In this document: piece after piece, positions 5,258-12,696 of the stretch
How the letters are laid out: each line of letters opens with the position of its first letter
Numbering within the stretch: the stretch's first letter is position 1
DNA from: RGIG4074 sp964459165
Lineage (GTDB): Bacteria > Bacillota > Clostridia > Christensenellales > Borkfalkiaceae
NCBI GenBank assembly: GCA_964459165.1
Contig: CAYWKM010000027.1
Coordinates: forward strand, 1-22,450
DNA: 22,450 bases
Direction of reading: 5' to 3'
Translations under genes and position numbers: made by a program
The notes under the pieces: model-generated
Told to the model about the DNA's origin: nothing
Seen by the model: only the letters and a program-made list of their open reading frames with translations
Databases searched by the model: none

Positions 5258-7918
5258 TTATTTTTTCAATATGTTTTTTTTGAGGATCTCCAGTTTCGAT
5301 TCTCCGGCTTGCGCCTCGAAGGATTTGCTTAGCTTTTCGCAGAAGACGACGAGGTACTTCGCCATGGGGAAAGCCACCGCGATGACCGTCGAGAGGAGCA
5401 ATACTTCCGCCGCGTTGAAGGTGATCAGGTAATATCCGTCGAAAATGAAATTTCCCAAAGCGAAGTCTCCGTATCGTACGGAAAGAATCAGGATGCAGAT
5501 CAACGTGACGCCGCTGAAAAGAGAGCCCCTTAAAATGTTGAACGGCTGACAGATACGGTAGAGCATGACGATGCCCGATAAATTCAGGACGATGACCATG
5601 AGAGCCTGCCATTCCGTCTTGCCCGTTTCGCTCGTGTAAATGGCTTCGCGCATACTGGGAATCGCATAGGTGCCGTATACCGCCATGACGCATAAAAACA
5701 TGGTGAGCGCCTGCGGAATCGAGTGAGATATGACGTACGAAAAGAATTTTCCTTCAACCTTTTTTGAATTGGGTTGTAGCGATAGGAAGAAGGAAGAGAA
5801 CCCGCTGATGAACAGCTCGAACATCAGCATATTGTCCGTCGTGAAGAAGTAGGACTGCTGCGTAATCAAACAGAATAGCGCGAGACAGGTGATCAGCAGG
5901 GTTTTCATCAAATAGAGGGACGCGGAGTTTTCGATGTTGTTGATAACTCTTCTTCCCTCGAAAACGACGTTGGGCAACGAATTAAAGTTGTTGTCCATCA
6001 ATACGAGATGGCTCACGTTTCTCGCGGCTTCCGCGCCGGAGGCGACGGAGATGGCGCAGTCGGCTTCCTTTAACGCCAAAAGGTCGTTGACGCCGTCCCC
6101 CGTCATGGCTACCGTTTTTCCGCTCGCCTTGATCGTGCGGATGAGAATCTGCTTCTGCTCGGGGGTGACGCGCCCGAAGACGGTATATTCGTTGGCTACC
6201 GTTTCCACCTCCGTGTCGGTGAGCCCCTCGAGCGAGATGTACTTCGACGCGTTCTCCACGCCCGCTCGCTTCGCCACTTCGGCTACGGTCATGGCGTTGT
6301 CTCCGGAGATGACTTTTACGGCTACGCCGTTCTCTTTAAACCAGCGGATGGATTCGACGGCGTCGGCTCGGATATTGTCTTGCAGGGAAATGAGGGCGTA
6401 AGGGATTACGCCGTCGGGCGCTTTGTCTTCGGCGAGGGGTTCGGGAGAATATCCCACGACGAGCGCTCGCAACCCTCGGATCGCGTAATCCTTGACGCTC
6501 TTTTCGAGCGAGGAGGACATTTCGGGGAATATAAATTCGGGCGCACCCAAAACGAAGGTCCCCAAATTTTCAAACGTGACGGCGGAATATTTCCTCTTGG
6601 AGGAGAAGGGAAGAATTTTTTCCGCCCGCAGCGTCGAAGAATGCCCGAAGTGGTTAAACAGCGCGATCGACGTTTGGTTGTTGTCGGGGAGGGAGGCGAG
6701 GAAGGAGGACATGATCTCTTCTAACGTATAGGGAATGTAATCCTTCGGGAGAGCCTCGTCCCTGATTGTTTTGCAGTCGTTTACCTTCATTCTCCCGTCC
6801 GTTATCGTGCCCGTCTTATCCAGACAGAGCACGTCTACGCGCGCGAGCATTTCGAGGGAGTAGAGGTCCTGTACGAGAGTGTTTTTCTTCGCGAGTCTCA
6901 CGACGCCCACGGCGAGAGCCATCGAGGTCAGCAGCATCATTCCCGAAGGGATCATGCCCACGATGATGGCGCACGTTTTCTGAATGGCGGTGTTCAAAAG
7001 CATTCTCGCCTCCGTTCCCGCTTCCCACGTTTCGCTCATCGAAAGGGTGTAATCCCCGCTGAGGTTGTTCCAATTGATGAAGAACATACCGATGGCGATG
7101 GGAACGATGAGACAGCCGATGACCCGAATAAAGGTGGAGATGGAACGCATGATTTCGGAATTGGGCTTTTTATATTTTTTTGCCTGCGAAGCGAGCGAGT
7201 TGATATAGGTGGACTTGCCCACCTTTTCCGCCCTCGCCACGCATTTGCCGCTCGACAGGAAAGAGCCGGCGTAGATGGGATCGCCTACCGATTTTTTTAC
7301 CGAGACGGATTCGCCCGTCAACAGGGATTCGTTTACCTCTATGATTCCCTCGGCGAGAACGCAGTCTGCGGGAACCTGATTGCCCGTCTCCAAAATAAGC
7401 ACGTCGTCGAGGACGACTTCCCCTACGGGGATTTCGAGGAGCGTGCCGTATCGTTTCGTCTTTACCGTCGAGGCGGACAGAAGGGAGAGTCGGTCTATCT
7501 GCATTTTCGCCCTTATTTCCTGTATGACGCCGATGACGATGTTCGACACGAAGATGACGACGAACAGATATTGCGTGATGGAGGCGCCCGAAAAGATGAG
7601 CGCAACCATGGCGACGATACAGAGGAGGTTAAAGAACGTACAGATATTCTGAATAAAGATGGTAGCCAAACTCTTGGAATATCTCTTTCCGGCAATGTTA
7701 TAGAGTCCTTCCCGGAACCGCTGCTCGATTTGCGGCTTGGTTAATCCTATCAACAAATCCGGATGAAACCGTTCCGCTCCTTCCTCCAAATCCTGCTTCT
7801 TCTTTTTTGCCTGCTTGTACAAAATGCGGCTCCGCTTTTTGTCAAGCGGCTGTTTTTTCGGAGGGAACAGATGGGAGAAATTCTGCGAGTTATTTTGCGA
7901 CGAGTTATTCTCTTTCAT
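5258..7918 (-). CDS. Cation-translocating P-type ATPase (HAD-IC superfamily)
   Basis: An 886-residue membrane ion pump driven by ATP through an aspartyl-phosphate. The actuator loop has TGES at 201-204. The phosphorylation motif DKTGT starts at D367. The hinge motif MTGDGVND spans 605-612, with VISGDN before it. About ten membrane segments are arranged two, two and six around the cytoplasmic domains. The first 75 residues are hydrophilic and rich in Asn, Ser and Lys. The M4 motif is IPSGM (323-327), not the IPEGL of calcium and magnesium pumps, and M6 reads FELFISGFSSF in place of the N-x-x-T-D motif. The family is COG0474-like, but the ion is not predictable; there is no N-terminal metal-binding CxxC, so it is not a typical heavy-metal pump. 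Promoter and terminator are both visible. Confidence 0.93.
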   Translation of the reverse strand: MKENNSSQNNSQNFSHLFPPKKQPLDKKRSRILYKQAKKKKQDLEEGAERFHPDLLIGLTKPQIEQRFREGLYNIAGKRYSKSLATIFIQNICTFFNLLCIVAMVALIFSGASITQYLFVVIFVSNIVIGVIQEIRAKMQIDRLSLLSASTVKTKRYGTLLEIPVGEVVLDDVLILETGNQVPADCVLAEGIIEVNESLLTGESVSVKKSVGDPIYAGSFLSSGKCVARAEKVGKSTYINSLASQAKKYKKPNSEIMRSISTFIRVIGCLIVPIAIGMFFINWNNLSGDYTLSMSETWEAGTEARMLLNTAIQKTCAIIVGMIPSGMMLLTSMALAVGVVRLAKKNTLVQDLYSLEMLARVDVLCLDKTGTITDGRMKVNDCKTIRDEALPKDYIPYTLEEIMSSFLASLPDNNQTSIALFNHFGHSSTLRAEKILPFSSKRKYSAVTFENLGTFVLGAPEFIFPEMSSSLEKSVKDYAIRGLRALVVGYSPEPLAEDKAPDGVIPYALISLQDNIRADAVESIRWFKENGVAVKVISGDNAMTVAEVAKRAGVENASKYISLEGLTDTEVETVANEYTVFGRVTPEQKQILIRTIKASGKTVAMTGDGVNDLLALKEADCAISVASGAEAARNVSHLVLMDNNFNSLPNVVFEGRRVINNIENSASLYLMKTLLITCLALFCLITQQSYFFTTDNMLMFELFISGFSSFFLSLQPNSKKVEGKFFSYVISHSIPQALTMFLCVMAVYGTYAIPSMREAIYTSETGKTEWQALMVIVLNLSGIVMLYRICQPFNILRGSLFSGVTLICILILSVRYGDFALGNFIFDGYYLITFNAAEVLLLSTVIAVAFPMAKYLVVFCEKLSKSFEAQAGESKLEILKKNILKK

Positions 7919-7954
7919 AAAGCGTACTCTTACCCCTTACATATTCTATTTGAT

Positions 7955-7983
7955 ATTATAGCACAAGAAAACGGTCTTTACAA
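7955..7983 (-). promoter_or_regulatory. Promoter of the P-type ATPase gene
   Basis: On the minus strand, TTGTAA (7978-7983) and a perfect TATAAT (7955-7960) are 17 bp apart, and TG in the extended -10 position strengthens it (TGCTATAAT). The start codon is 36 bp beyond the -10. A G-rich AAGGGG lies 14 nt before the ATG, a longer spacing than usual. Confidence 0.78.
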
Positions 7984-8012
7984 GAATTTTGAGAAAATTC
8001 ATTTGCTTTTTA

Positions 8013-8041
8013 TTGATTTTTATCTCTTTTCGGGTTATAAT
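8013..8041 (+). promoter_or_regulatory. Promoter of serS
   Basis: TTGATT (8013-8018) and a perfect TATAAT (8036-8041) are separated by 17 bp. The predicted leader is only about 40 nt, too short for a T-box riboswitch, so serS seems not to be controlled by uncharged tRNA here. The -35 boxes of this and the divergent ATPase promoter are 29 bp apart. Confidence 0.8.
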
Positions 8042-8074
8042 GGAACGGATTACCAATACGAAAAAATTCAAATT

Positions 8075-8080
8075 CGGAGG
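8075..8080 (+). promoter_or_regulatory. Shine-Dalgarno that fixes the serS start
   Basis: CGGAGG lies 9 nt before ATG 8090. The reading frame is open far upstream, to 7763, but that extension would lie upstream of the promoter and antisense to the ATPase gene, so 8090 is the true start. Confidence 0.8.
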
Positions 8081-8089
8081 AATTATTTT

Positions 8090-9382
8090 ATGATCGACGT
8101 CAATCTTATTCGGACGAATCCCGAAGCCGTAAGAGAAAATATCAGAAAAAAATTTCAGGATAAGAAGCTCCCCTTGGTGGACGAGGTTCTTTCCCTCGAC
8201 GAACAAAAGCGCGCCTTGCAGGCGGAGGGGGATAACCTCCGCGCGGCGAAAAATACGCTCTCCAAGCAGATCGGCGCGCTCATGAAGCAGGGTAAAAAGG
8301 AGGAAGCCGAAGACGTCAAGGCGCAGGTCGCCGCCAACGCGTCCCGCCTCGCCTATATCGAAAGCGAACAGCCTCGGATCGAGGAGAAGCTTAAAAAGGC
8401 GATGGCGGCGATTCCCAATATCATCGCCGACGACGTTCCTATCGGAAGGGACGACAGCGAAAACGTCGAACTTCAACGCTTCGGCGAACCCCTCGTTCCC
8501 GATTTCGACATTCCTTATCATTTGGATATCCTCGAATCGCTCGACGGAATCGATATCGATTCCGCGCGGAGAGTCGCGGGGCAGGGCTTTTATTATCTGA
8601 CCGGCGACGTCGCCAGACTTCACTCCGCCGTTCTCGCCTATGCGAGGGATTTCATGATCGATAAGGGCTTTACGTACGTCATACCCCCTTATATGATTCA
8701 CGGCAACGTCGTGGACGGCGTCATGAGCTTCGAGGAGATGGAAGGCATGATGTATAAGATCGAGGGGGAAGACCTCTACCTGATCGGCACCAGCGAGCAT
8801 TCCATGATCGGACGCTTTATGGGTCAGATTATAGACGGAAGCAAGCTCCCCCTGACGCTCACGTCCTATTCTCCCTGTTTCAGAAAGGAAAAGGGTTCGC
8901 ACGGACTCGAGGAGAGGGGGATCTACCGCATCCATCAATTTGAGAAGCAGGAGATGATCGTCGTCTGCAAGCCCGAAGAGAGCGATTTCTGGTATGAAAA
9001 GCTTTGGCGGTACACCGTCGAGCTTTTCCGTTCGATGGAGATTCCCGTCCGCCAGCTCGGCTGTTGCTCCGGCGACCTCGCCGACTTGAAATACAAGAGC
9101 TGCGACGTGGAAGCGTGGTCTCCCCGCCAGAAAAAATATTTTGAGGTGGGCTCCTGTTCCAACCTTACCGACGCGCAGGCGAGAAGGCTCGGCATCCGCT
9201 ACAAGGATTCCGACGGCAAGAATAAGTTTGCCCATACGTTGAACAATACCGTCGTCGCTCCTCCGAGAATGCTGATCGCCTTCGTCGAAAATCATTTGCA
9301 GGCGGACGGCGGCGTGAGCATTCCCGAGGTCTTGCAACCGTATATGGGCGGAAAGAAAGCGATTTATCCGCCGAAGAAGTAA
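8090..9382 (+). CDS. serS: Seryl-tRNA synthetase
   Basis: A 430-residue class II aminoacyl-tRNA synthetase that charges tRNA-Ser with serine in the cytoplasm. The N-terminus (MIDVNLIRTNPEAVRENI) is diagnostic of bacterial SerRS and leads into the long antiparallel coiled-coil arm (about 28-100) that grips the extra arm of tRNA-Ser. Motif 2 is at FRKEKGSHGLEERGIYRIHQ, starting at F264 with R265. Motif 3 is APPRMLIAFVENH with R393. Length agrees with the family (420-430). The start is set by promoter and ribosome binding site. The exonuclease gene begins 33 bp after the stop and no terminator is visible between them, so they may be co-transcribed. Confidence 0.98.
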   Translation: MIDVNLIRTNPEAVRENIRKKFQDKKLPLVDEVLSLDEQKRALQAEGDNLRAAKNTLSKQIGALMKQGKKEEAEDVKAQVAANASRLAYIESEQPRIEEKLKKAMAAIPNIIADDVPIGRDDSENVELQRFGEPLVPDFDIPYHLDILESLDGIDIDSARRVAGQGFYYLTGDVARLHSAVLAYARDFMIDKGFTYVIPPYMIHGNVVDGVMSFEEMEGMMYKIEGEDLYLIGTSEHSMIGRFMGQIIDGSKLPLTLTSYSPCFRKEKGSHGLEERGIYRIHQFEKQEMIVVCKPEESDFWYEKLWRYTVELFRSMEIPVRQLGCCSGDLADLKYKSCDVEAWSPRQKKYFEVGSCSNLTDAQARRLGIRYKDSDGKNKFAHTLNNTVVAPPRMLIAFVENHLQADGGVSIPEVLQPYMGGKKAIYPPKK

Positions 9383-9415
9383 TTTTTTTCGCGGCGGGAT
9401 TCAACGGAACAGCTT

Positions 9416-10363
9416 ATGAAGTTTGTATTTTTCGATATCGAATGCGCTTGCGTCTCCAAGAGGACGGCGAAGATTTGCGCCTTCGGCTATTGCGTTACGG
9501 ATGAAAATTTTCACATCGTCGAGAAGAGAGATCTTCTCATCAATCCGCAGGGCGGCTTTCATCTGACCGATCGGAAAGGGGAAAAGGGGATCGTCCTCCC
9601 GTACGATTACGAGAAATTTAAAGAGAAGCCGACCTTTCCCGAGGTTTATCCTCAGCTCAAAGAACTCCTGACCCAAGCGGACGCGGTATTCGGACATTCC
9701 GTCATGAACGACGTAAAATATCTCAATCTCGAAACGGCGCGATTTTCTCTGCCGCCGTTGGAATTTTCCTTTTACGACACGCAGTTCATTTATATGAATA
9801 AGATCGGACGGTTCGATAAACAGCTCGCCTTAGGAACGATCGCGCGCGCGTTGAACGTGGAATTTACCGCTCACCGCGCCGCCGACGACGCTTACGCCAC
9901 CATGCGGATCGCCGAGGCGTTGTGTCGGGAGGAAAATAAGGATTTTTTCACGCTCGTAAAGGATTACGGCGTCCTCCCGGGGAGGACGAAGGGCGGCGTC
10001 GCGACGGATTGCACCTCCTTCGGGCGCGAAAGGTATCTCGAACGAGCGCACGCCGAAAAGGAAGCGAGAGAGCGTGCGCGCGTCGAATTTATTTCCGCCG
10101 TCGACGGAAAGCGTCCGAAAAGGCGCTCGCAGAAGCTGAAAGGAAAAATTTTCTGTTTTCATAAACAAATCGAGGAGAATGTCGGCGCGTCTAAGGAATA
10201 CGTAAAAAAGATATACGAAAACGGAGGAAATTACTCGTTGAAGCCGAACGGCTGCAACGTGTACGTCGCGATCGAGAACGATACCTCTCTCCGCTTGAAG
10301 AACGCCGCGGGAGCGGGCGCGGAGATCGTCGACGAGAGCCGTTTAAAGGAGCTTTTGTCCTGA
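9416..10363 (+). CDS. DnaQ-like 3'-5' exonuclease with BRCT-like C-terminal region
   Basis: A 315-residue protein. The N-terminal half is a DEDDh exonuclease domain: D7 and E9 in FFDIEC, D99 in GHSVMNDVKYL, and H153 with D158 in HRAADDA. Such enzymes remove nucleotides from DNA or RNA 3' ends using two metal ions. A charged linker (about 205-240) joins it to residues 242-315, whose pattern GKIFCFHKQIEEN, YVKKIYENGG, VYVAIEND and IVDESRLKELL looks like a BRCT domain; this is by eye. A BRCT-like tail would suggest recruitment to a DNA repair or replication complex. It is a stand-alone enzyme, not PolC. The ribosome binding site is weak. Its stop is one base before the start of the methyltransferase gene. 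Confidence 0.87.
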   Translation: MKFVFFDIECACVSKRTAKICAFGYCVTDENFHIVEKRDLLINPQGGFHLTDRKGEKGIVLPYDYEKFKEKPTFPEVYPQLKELLTQADAVFGHSVMNDVKYLNLETARFSLPPLEFSFYDTQFIYMNKIGRFDKQLALGTIARALNVEFTAHRAADDAYATMRIAEALCREENKDFFTLVKDYGVLPGRTKGGVATDCTSFGRERYLERAHAEKEARERARVEFISAVDGKRPKRRSQKLKGKIFCFHKQIEENVGASKEYVKKIYENGGNYSLKPNGCNVYVAIENDTSLRLKNAAGAGAEIVDESRLKELLS

Positions 10364-10364
10364 T

Positions 10365-11657
10365 ATGACGCAATTGCCAGAAAAATTCCGAGAGAGAATG
10401 GAGAGGGAACTCGGGTGCGAGTTCCCCGTTTTTTTGCGCTCCTACGAGCGACCCGTTTACCGCGCCGTTCGGGTAAATTCCTTAAAGCTTTCGGCGGAAG
10501 AGTTTGAAAAGATTTCCCCCTTCCCCTTGGGGGAAAGAACGCCGTGGGAGGAAAACGGCTTCTACGTTTCAGAGGAAAAGACGGGGAAATATCCCCATCA
10601 TTTCGCGGGGCTCTATTATTCGCAGGAGCCGTCCGCCATGAGCGTCGCGCCCCTTTTGGGCGCAGAGGCGGGGGATCGGATTCTCGACCTCTGCGCCGCC
10701 CCCGGAGGCAAGGGAACGAGGCTCGCCGAGGCGACGGGAGGAAAGGGATTCGTCGTGATGAACGAATACGTCTCTTCGCGCGCGAAAATTCTTTCCCGAA
10801 ACGTGGAGAGGATGGGGATTGCCAACGCCGTCGTTTTGAACGAAAGCCCCGAATCGCTGAGCGAAAAATTTGTCGGCTATTTCGATAAAATACTCGTGGA
10901 CGCTCCCTGCTCGGGGGAGGGAATGTTCAAAAAGAACGAGGAGGAAGCTCTTTCCCATTGGAGCGAGGAAAACGTTCTCATGTGCGCGCGGCGGCAAAGG
11001 AGCATTTTAAAGGAAGCGGCGAAGATGCTGAGGGCGGGGGGAAAGCTCGCCTACTCGACCTGCACGTTCTCCCGCGAGGAGGACGAGGATCAGACGGCTC
11101 TCTTTTTGCGCGAGCATCCCGAATTTACTTTATTGGAAGAGCGCAAGCTTTATCCCCACGAGAGGAAAGGGGAAGGGCATTACGTCGCTCTCTTTTTGAA
11201 GAGAGAAGGGGAAGAGGGAAGGGGAAAGCCCGCCAAGGCGATCTGCGATAAAAAAAGCGAAGAGCTTTATCGTGCGTTTGAAAGGGAATTTACCGATCGC
11301 TCCTTTCAAAACCTTCACCGCGCGGGCGACGTGCTCTACGCGCTCCCCGACGGCATGGCTTCCTTACAAGGCTTGAACGCGCTTCGCGCGGGGGTGCGGT
11401 TGGGCGAATTTGCGGGAGAAAGATTCGAGCCCTCGCATTCTCTCGCCATGGTCTTGAAGAGAGGGGAATGCAAAAATTTTCTCTCTCTCACGGAAGAGGA
11501 CGCGTTGAGGTATCTTCGGGGGGAAACGCTTCTCTCCGAAAATCCAAAGGGCTGGTGCGTGGTCGGCATGGGGGATTACCCCTTAGGGCTCGGCAAGATA
11601 TCGGGCGGAGTCGTCAAAAATCATTATCCGAAAGGGCTTCGGGCGATTTTGAAATAA
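10365..11657 (+). CDS. RsmF/NOL1-NOP2-Sun family rRNA (cytosine-C5) methyltransferase
   Basis: A 430-residue RNA m5C methyltransferase using S-adenosylmethionine. The cofactor loop is LDLCAAPGGKGTRLAE from L107. Motif IV is DAPCSGEGMF with C182, and motif VI is STCTFS with C233, the expected pair of catalytic cysteines. The GEGMF variant and the long C-terminal part (about 285-430), resembling the RsmF C-terminal and PUA-like domains, favour the RsmF/YebU branch, which modifies 16S rRNA, over RsmB. The exact target base is not predictable. An AAGGAG lies inside the end of the exonuclease gene, 1 bp upstream of which the genes meet, so translation is probably coupled. Confidence 0.93.
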   Translation: MTQLPEKFRERMERELGCEFPVFLRSYERPVYRAVRVNSLKLSAEEFEKISPFPLGERTPWEENGFYVSEEKTGKYPHHFAGLYYSQEPSAMSVAPLLGAEAGDRILDLCAAPGGKGTRLAEATGGKGFVVMNEYVSSRAKILSRNVERMGIANAVVLNESPESLSEKFVGYFDKILVDAPCSGEGMFKKNEEEALSHWSEENVLMCARRQRSILKEAAKMLRAGGKLAYSTCTFSREEDEDQTALFLREHPEFTLLEERKLYPHERKGEGHYVALFLKREGEEGRGKPAKAICDKKSEELYRAFEREFTDRSFQNLHRAGDVLYALPDGMASLQGLNALRAGVRLGEFAGERFEPSHSLAMVLKRGECKNFLSLTEEDALRYLRGETLLSENPKGWCVVGMGDYPLGLGKISGGVVKNHYPKGLRAILK

Positions 11658-11659
11658 AA

Positions 11660-11844
11660 AAATCAAAAAAAGAAAAAACGACGTTTCAACATCCTATCGA
11701 TTCCGTCGAAAGATTAAAAAATGATTTCTCTCGCAGACAAAGCTTCCCGTCGAAAAGGAGCTCGACCCCAATTTGTCCGAATATGCAAAATTTTACGAGG
11801 AATGGCGGACGAGGGAGCGCGCCCCTTTCCCCAACGAATGGTAG
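11660..11844 (+). pseudogene. Possible frameshifted small coding sequence
   Basis: Two reading frames in this gap look protein-like but neither is a complete gene. One frame gives TTFQHPIDSVERLKNDF (11678-11728). Another gives KLPVEKELDPNLSEYAKFYE (from 11740) and continues EEWRTRERAPFPNEW to a TAG at 11842-11844; it has no ATG or GTG after the upstream TGA at 11722. A third frame supplies ATG at 11721 (MISLADK), which would join the second frame with a one-base shift near 11736-11742. The region is full of A-runs, where slippage or sequencing error is common. It may be a decayed gene, an artefact, or chance. No similar protein is recognised. Confidence 0.3.
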
Positions 11845-11924
11845 CCGCGCGCGAAAAAAACGCATAAAAGCGGCTCGTAAAGGGAAATTTCTTTTGAAAA
11901 ATTTTTAAAACGCCGAAAAAACGC

Positions 11925-11953
11925 TTGCCATCCATCGGACGTTTCGGTATAAT
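11925..11953 (+). promoter_or_regulatory. Promoter of rplS
   Basis: TTGCCA (11925-11930) and a perfect TATAAT (11948-11953) are separated by 17 bp. Transcription should start near 11960, giving a leader of about 98 nt before the L19 start codon. Confidence 0.85.
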
Positions 11954-11960
11954 AATCAAT

Positions 11961-12050
11961 GACTTCCGACGGTCCTCTGCCTTTTTTTGGGTAAAGCGCA
12001 ATCGATAGGCTTTGCAGCGGGTTACGAACGTCAGGTAATTAATGGAGGTA
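11961..12050 (+). ncRNA. Structured 5' leader of rplS (candidate L19 leader)
   Basis: Between the promoter and the L19 gene the RNA can form nested helices. CCGACG (11966-11971) pairs with CGTC-A-GG (12029-12035). CTGC (11977-11980) pairs with GCAG (12014-12017), and AAAGC (11993-11997) pairs with GCTTT (12009-12013). Firmicutes are known to carry an autoregulatory L19 leader RNA upstream of rplS. The position and nesting agree, but the match to that family was not computed. A GGAGG ribosome binding site (12044-12048) lies after the outer helix and could be affected by it. Confidence 0.5.
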
Positions 12051-12057
12051 TAAGTCA

Positions 12058-12402
12058 ATGAAAGGATTAATTGAAGCCGTCAACGCTGAATCTATGAAGT
12101 CCGAAGTTCCTCAAATCAATGTCGGCGATACCGTTGTCGTAGGATACAGGATCATCGAAGGAACCAAGGAAAGAGTTCAGAATTTTGAAGGCGTCGTCAT
12201 CGCGAAAAAGAACGGAGGAGTCAACGAAACCTTCACCGTAAGGCACGTCGCTTACGGCGTGGGCGTAGAGAGAATCTTCCCCGTCCATTCTCCCAAAATC
12301 GCGAGCGTTAAGGTCGTAAGAAAGGGTAAAGTCAGAAGAGCAAAGCTTTACTATCTCAGATCTCTTACGGGCAAAGCGTCCAAGGTCAAAGAAGATATCT
12401 GA
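12058..12402 (+). CDS. rplS: 50S ribosomal protein L19
   Basis: A 114-residue protein that matches bL19 throughout: PQINVGDTVVVGYRIIEGTK, then RVQNFEGVVIAKKNGG, then FTVRHVAYGVGVERIFPVHS, and the basic VVRKGKVRRAKLYYLR tail. L19 sits at the 30S-50S interface of the large subunit and contributes to an intersubunit bridge. Length is typical (113-120). It has its own promoter, a structured leader, a GGAGG ribosome binding site and a strong terminator, so it is a single-gene transcription unit. In many Firmicutes rplS follows rpsP-rimM-trmD; those genes are not next to it here. Confidence 0.99.
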   Translation: MKGLIEAVNAESMKSEVPQINVGDTVVVGYRIIEGTKERVQNFEGVVIAKKNGGVNETFTVRHVAYGVGVERIFPVHSPKIASVKVVRKGKVRRAKLYYLRSLTGKASKVKEDI

Positions 12403-12445
12403 CCCTTCGGCCGTGTCTTCTTCGCACCATTCAACTTCAACAGAA

Positions 12446-12483
12446 AACAGTCTGCCATAAAGTCGTCGGCGGGCTGTTTTTTT
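12446..12483 (+). terminator. Intrinsic terminator of rplS
   Basis: AACAGTCTGCC (12446-12456) pairs with GGCGGGCTGTT (12468-12478) over 11 positions including two G-U pairs, with an 11-nt loop. A run of seven T starts within the end of the stem. It lies 44 bp after the L19 stop codon. Confidence 0.88.
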
Positions 12484-12534
12484 CAAAAAAAGGATTTTCT
12501 TAAAAAAGCCGAGGCAAATAATAGGGGAAATCTA

Positions 12535-12563
12535 TTTACATTTCTTCTCTTTTTGTGTAAAAT
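12535..12563 (+). promoter_or_regulatory. Promoter of the yifB-dprA-topA cluster
   Basis: TTTACA (12535-12540) and TAAAAT (12558-12563) are separated by 17 bp; each box has one mismatch to sigma-A consensus. It is the only convincing promoter seen ahead of the eight-gene plus-strand run and leaves a leader of about 125 nt. Confidence 0.72.
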
Positions 12564-12616
12564 AGTAGAAAATTCAGCCGACGGCGTAAATCAGGGGAAT
12601 CTCGGATTGATTTCAA

Positions 12617-12680
12617 AGAGCGGTTTGCCGCTCTCGCGAGTTCTCCGCCCCGCGCTTCGGGCGTTGATTTTCATTTTTTT
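12617..12680 (+). promoter_or_regulatory. Two-hairpin leader ahead of yifB, possible attenuator
   Basis: A perfect 7-bp hairpin (12617-12623 with 12628-12634) is followed by CGCCC (12646-12650) pairing with GGGCG (12659-12663), after which comes a T-rich stretch ending in seven T (12674-12680). The second stem plus T-run resembles a weak intrinsic terminator placed inside the leader. It might attenuate the operon. The stem is short and the T-run begins about 10 nt away, so this is tentative. Confidence 0.35.
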
Positions 12681-12696
12681 GGAATAGGGGAAGGAT

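Noticed and set aside
7763..8089. In-frame upstream extension of serS by 109 codons
   Set aside because: It would begin upstream of the serS promoter, inside and antisense to the P-type ATPase gene. The family N-terminus and the ribosome binding site both place the start at 8090.
7984..8089. T-box riboswitch ahead of serS
   Set aside because: The leader from the predicted start is about 40 nt, with no specifier stem, T-box motif or terminator.
7946..9337. Long open frame antisense to serS (463 codons)
   Set aside because: It mirrors serS codon structure, has no recognisable domain or ribosome binding site, and serS is certain.
11714..12058. Minus-strand ORF of 114 codons covering the rplS promoter and leader
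   Set aside because: It runs antisense to a consensus promoter and structured leader, lacks a good ribosome binding site and has no recognisable domain.
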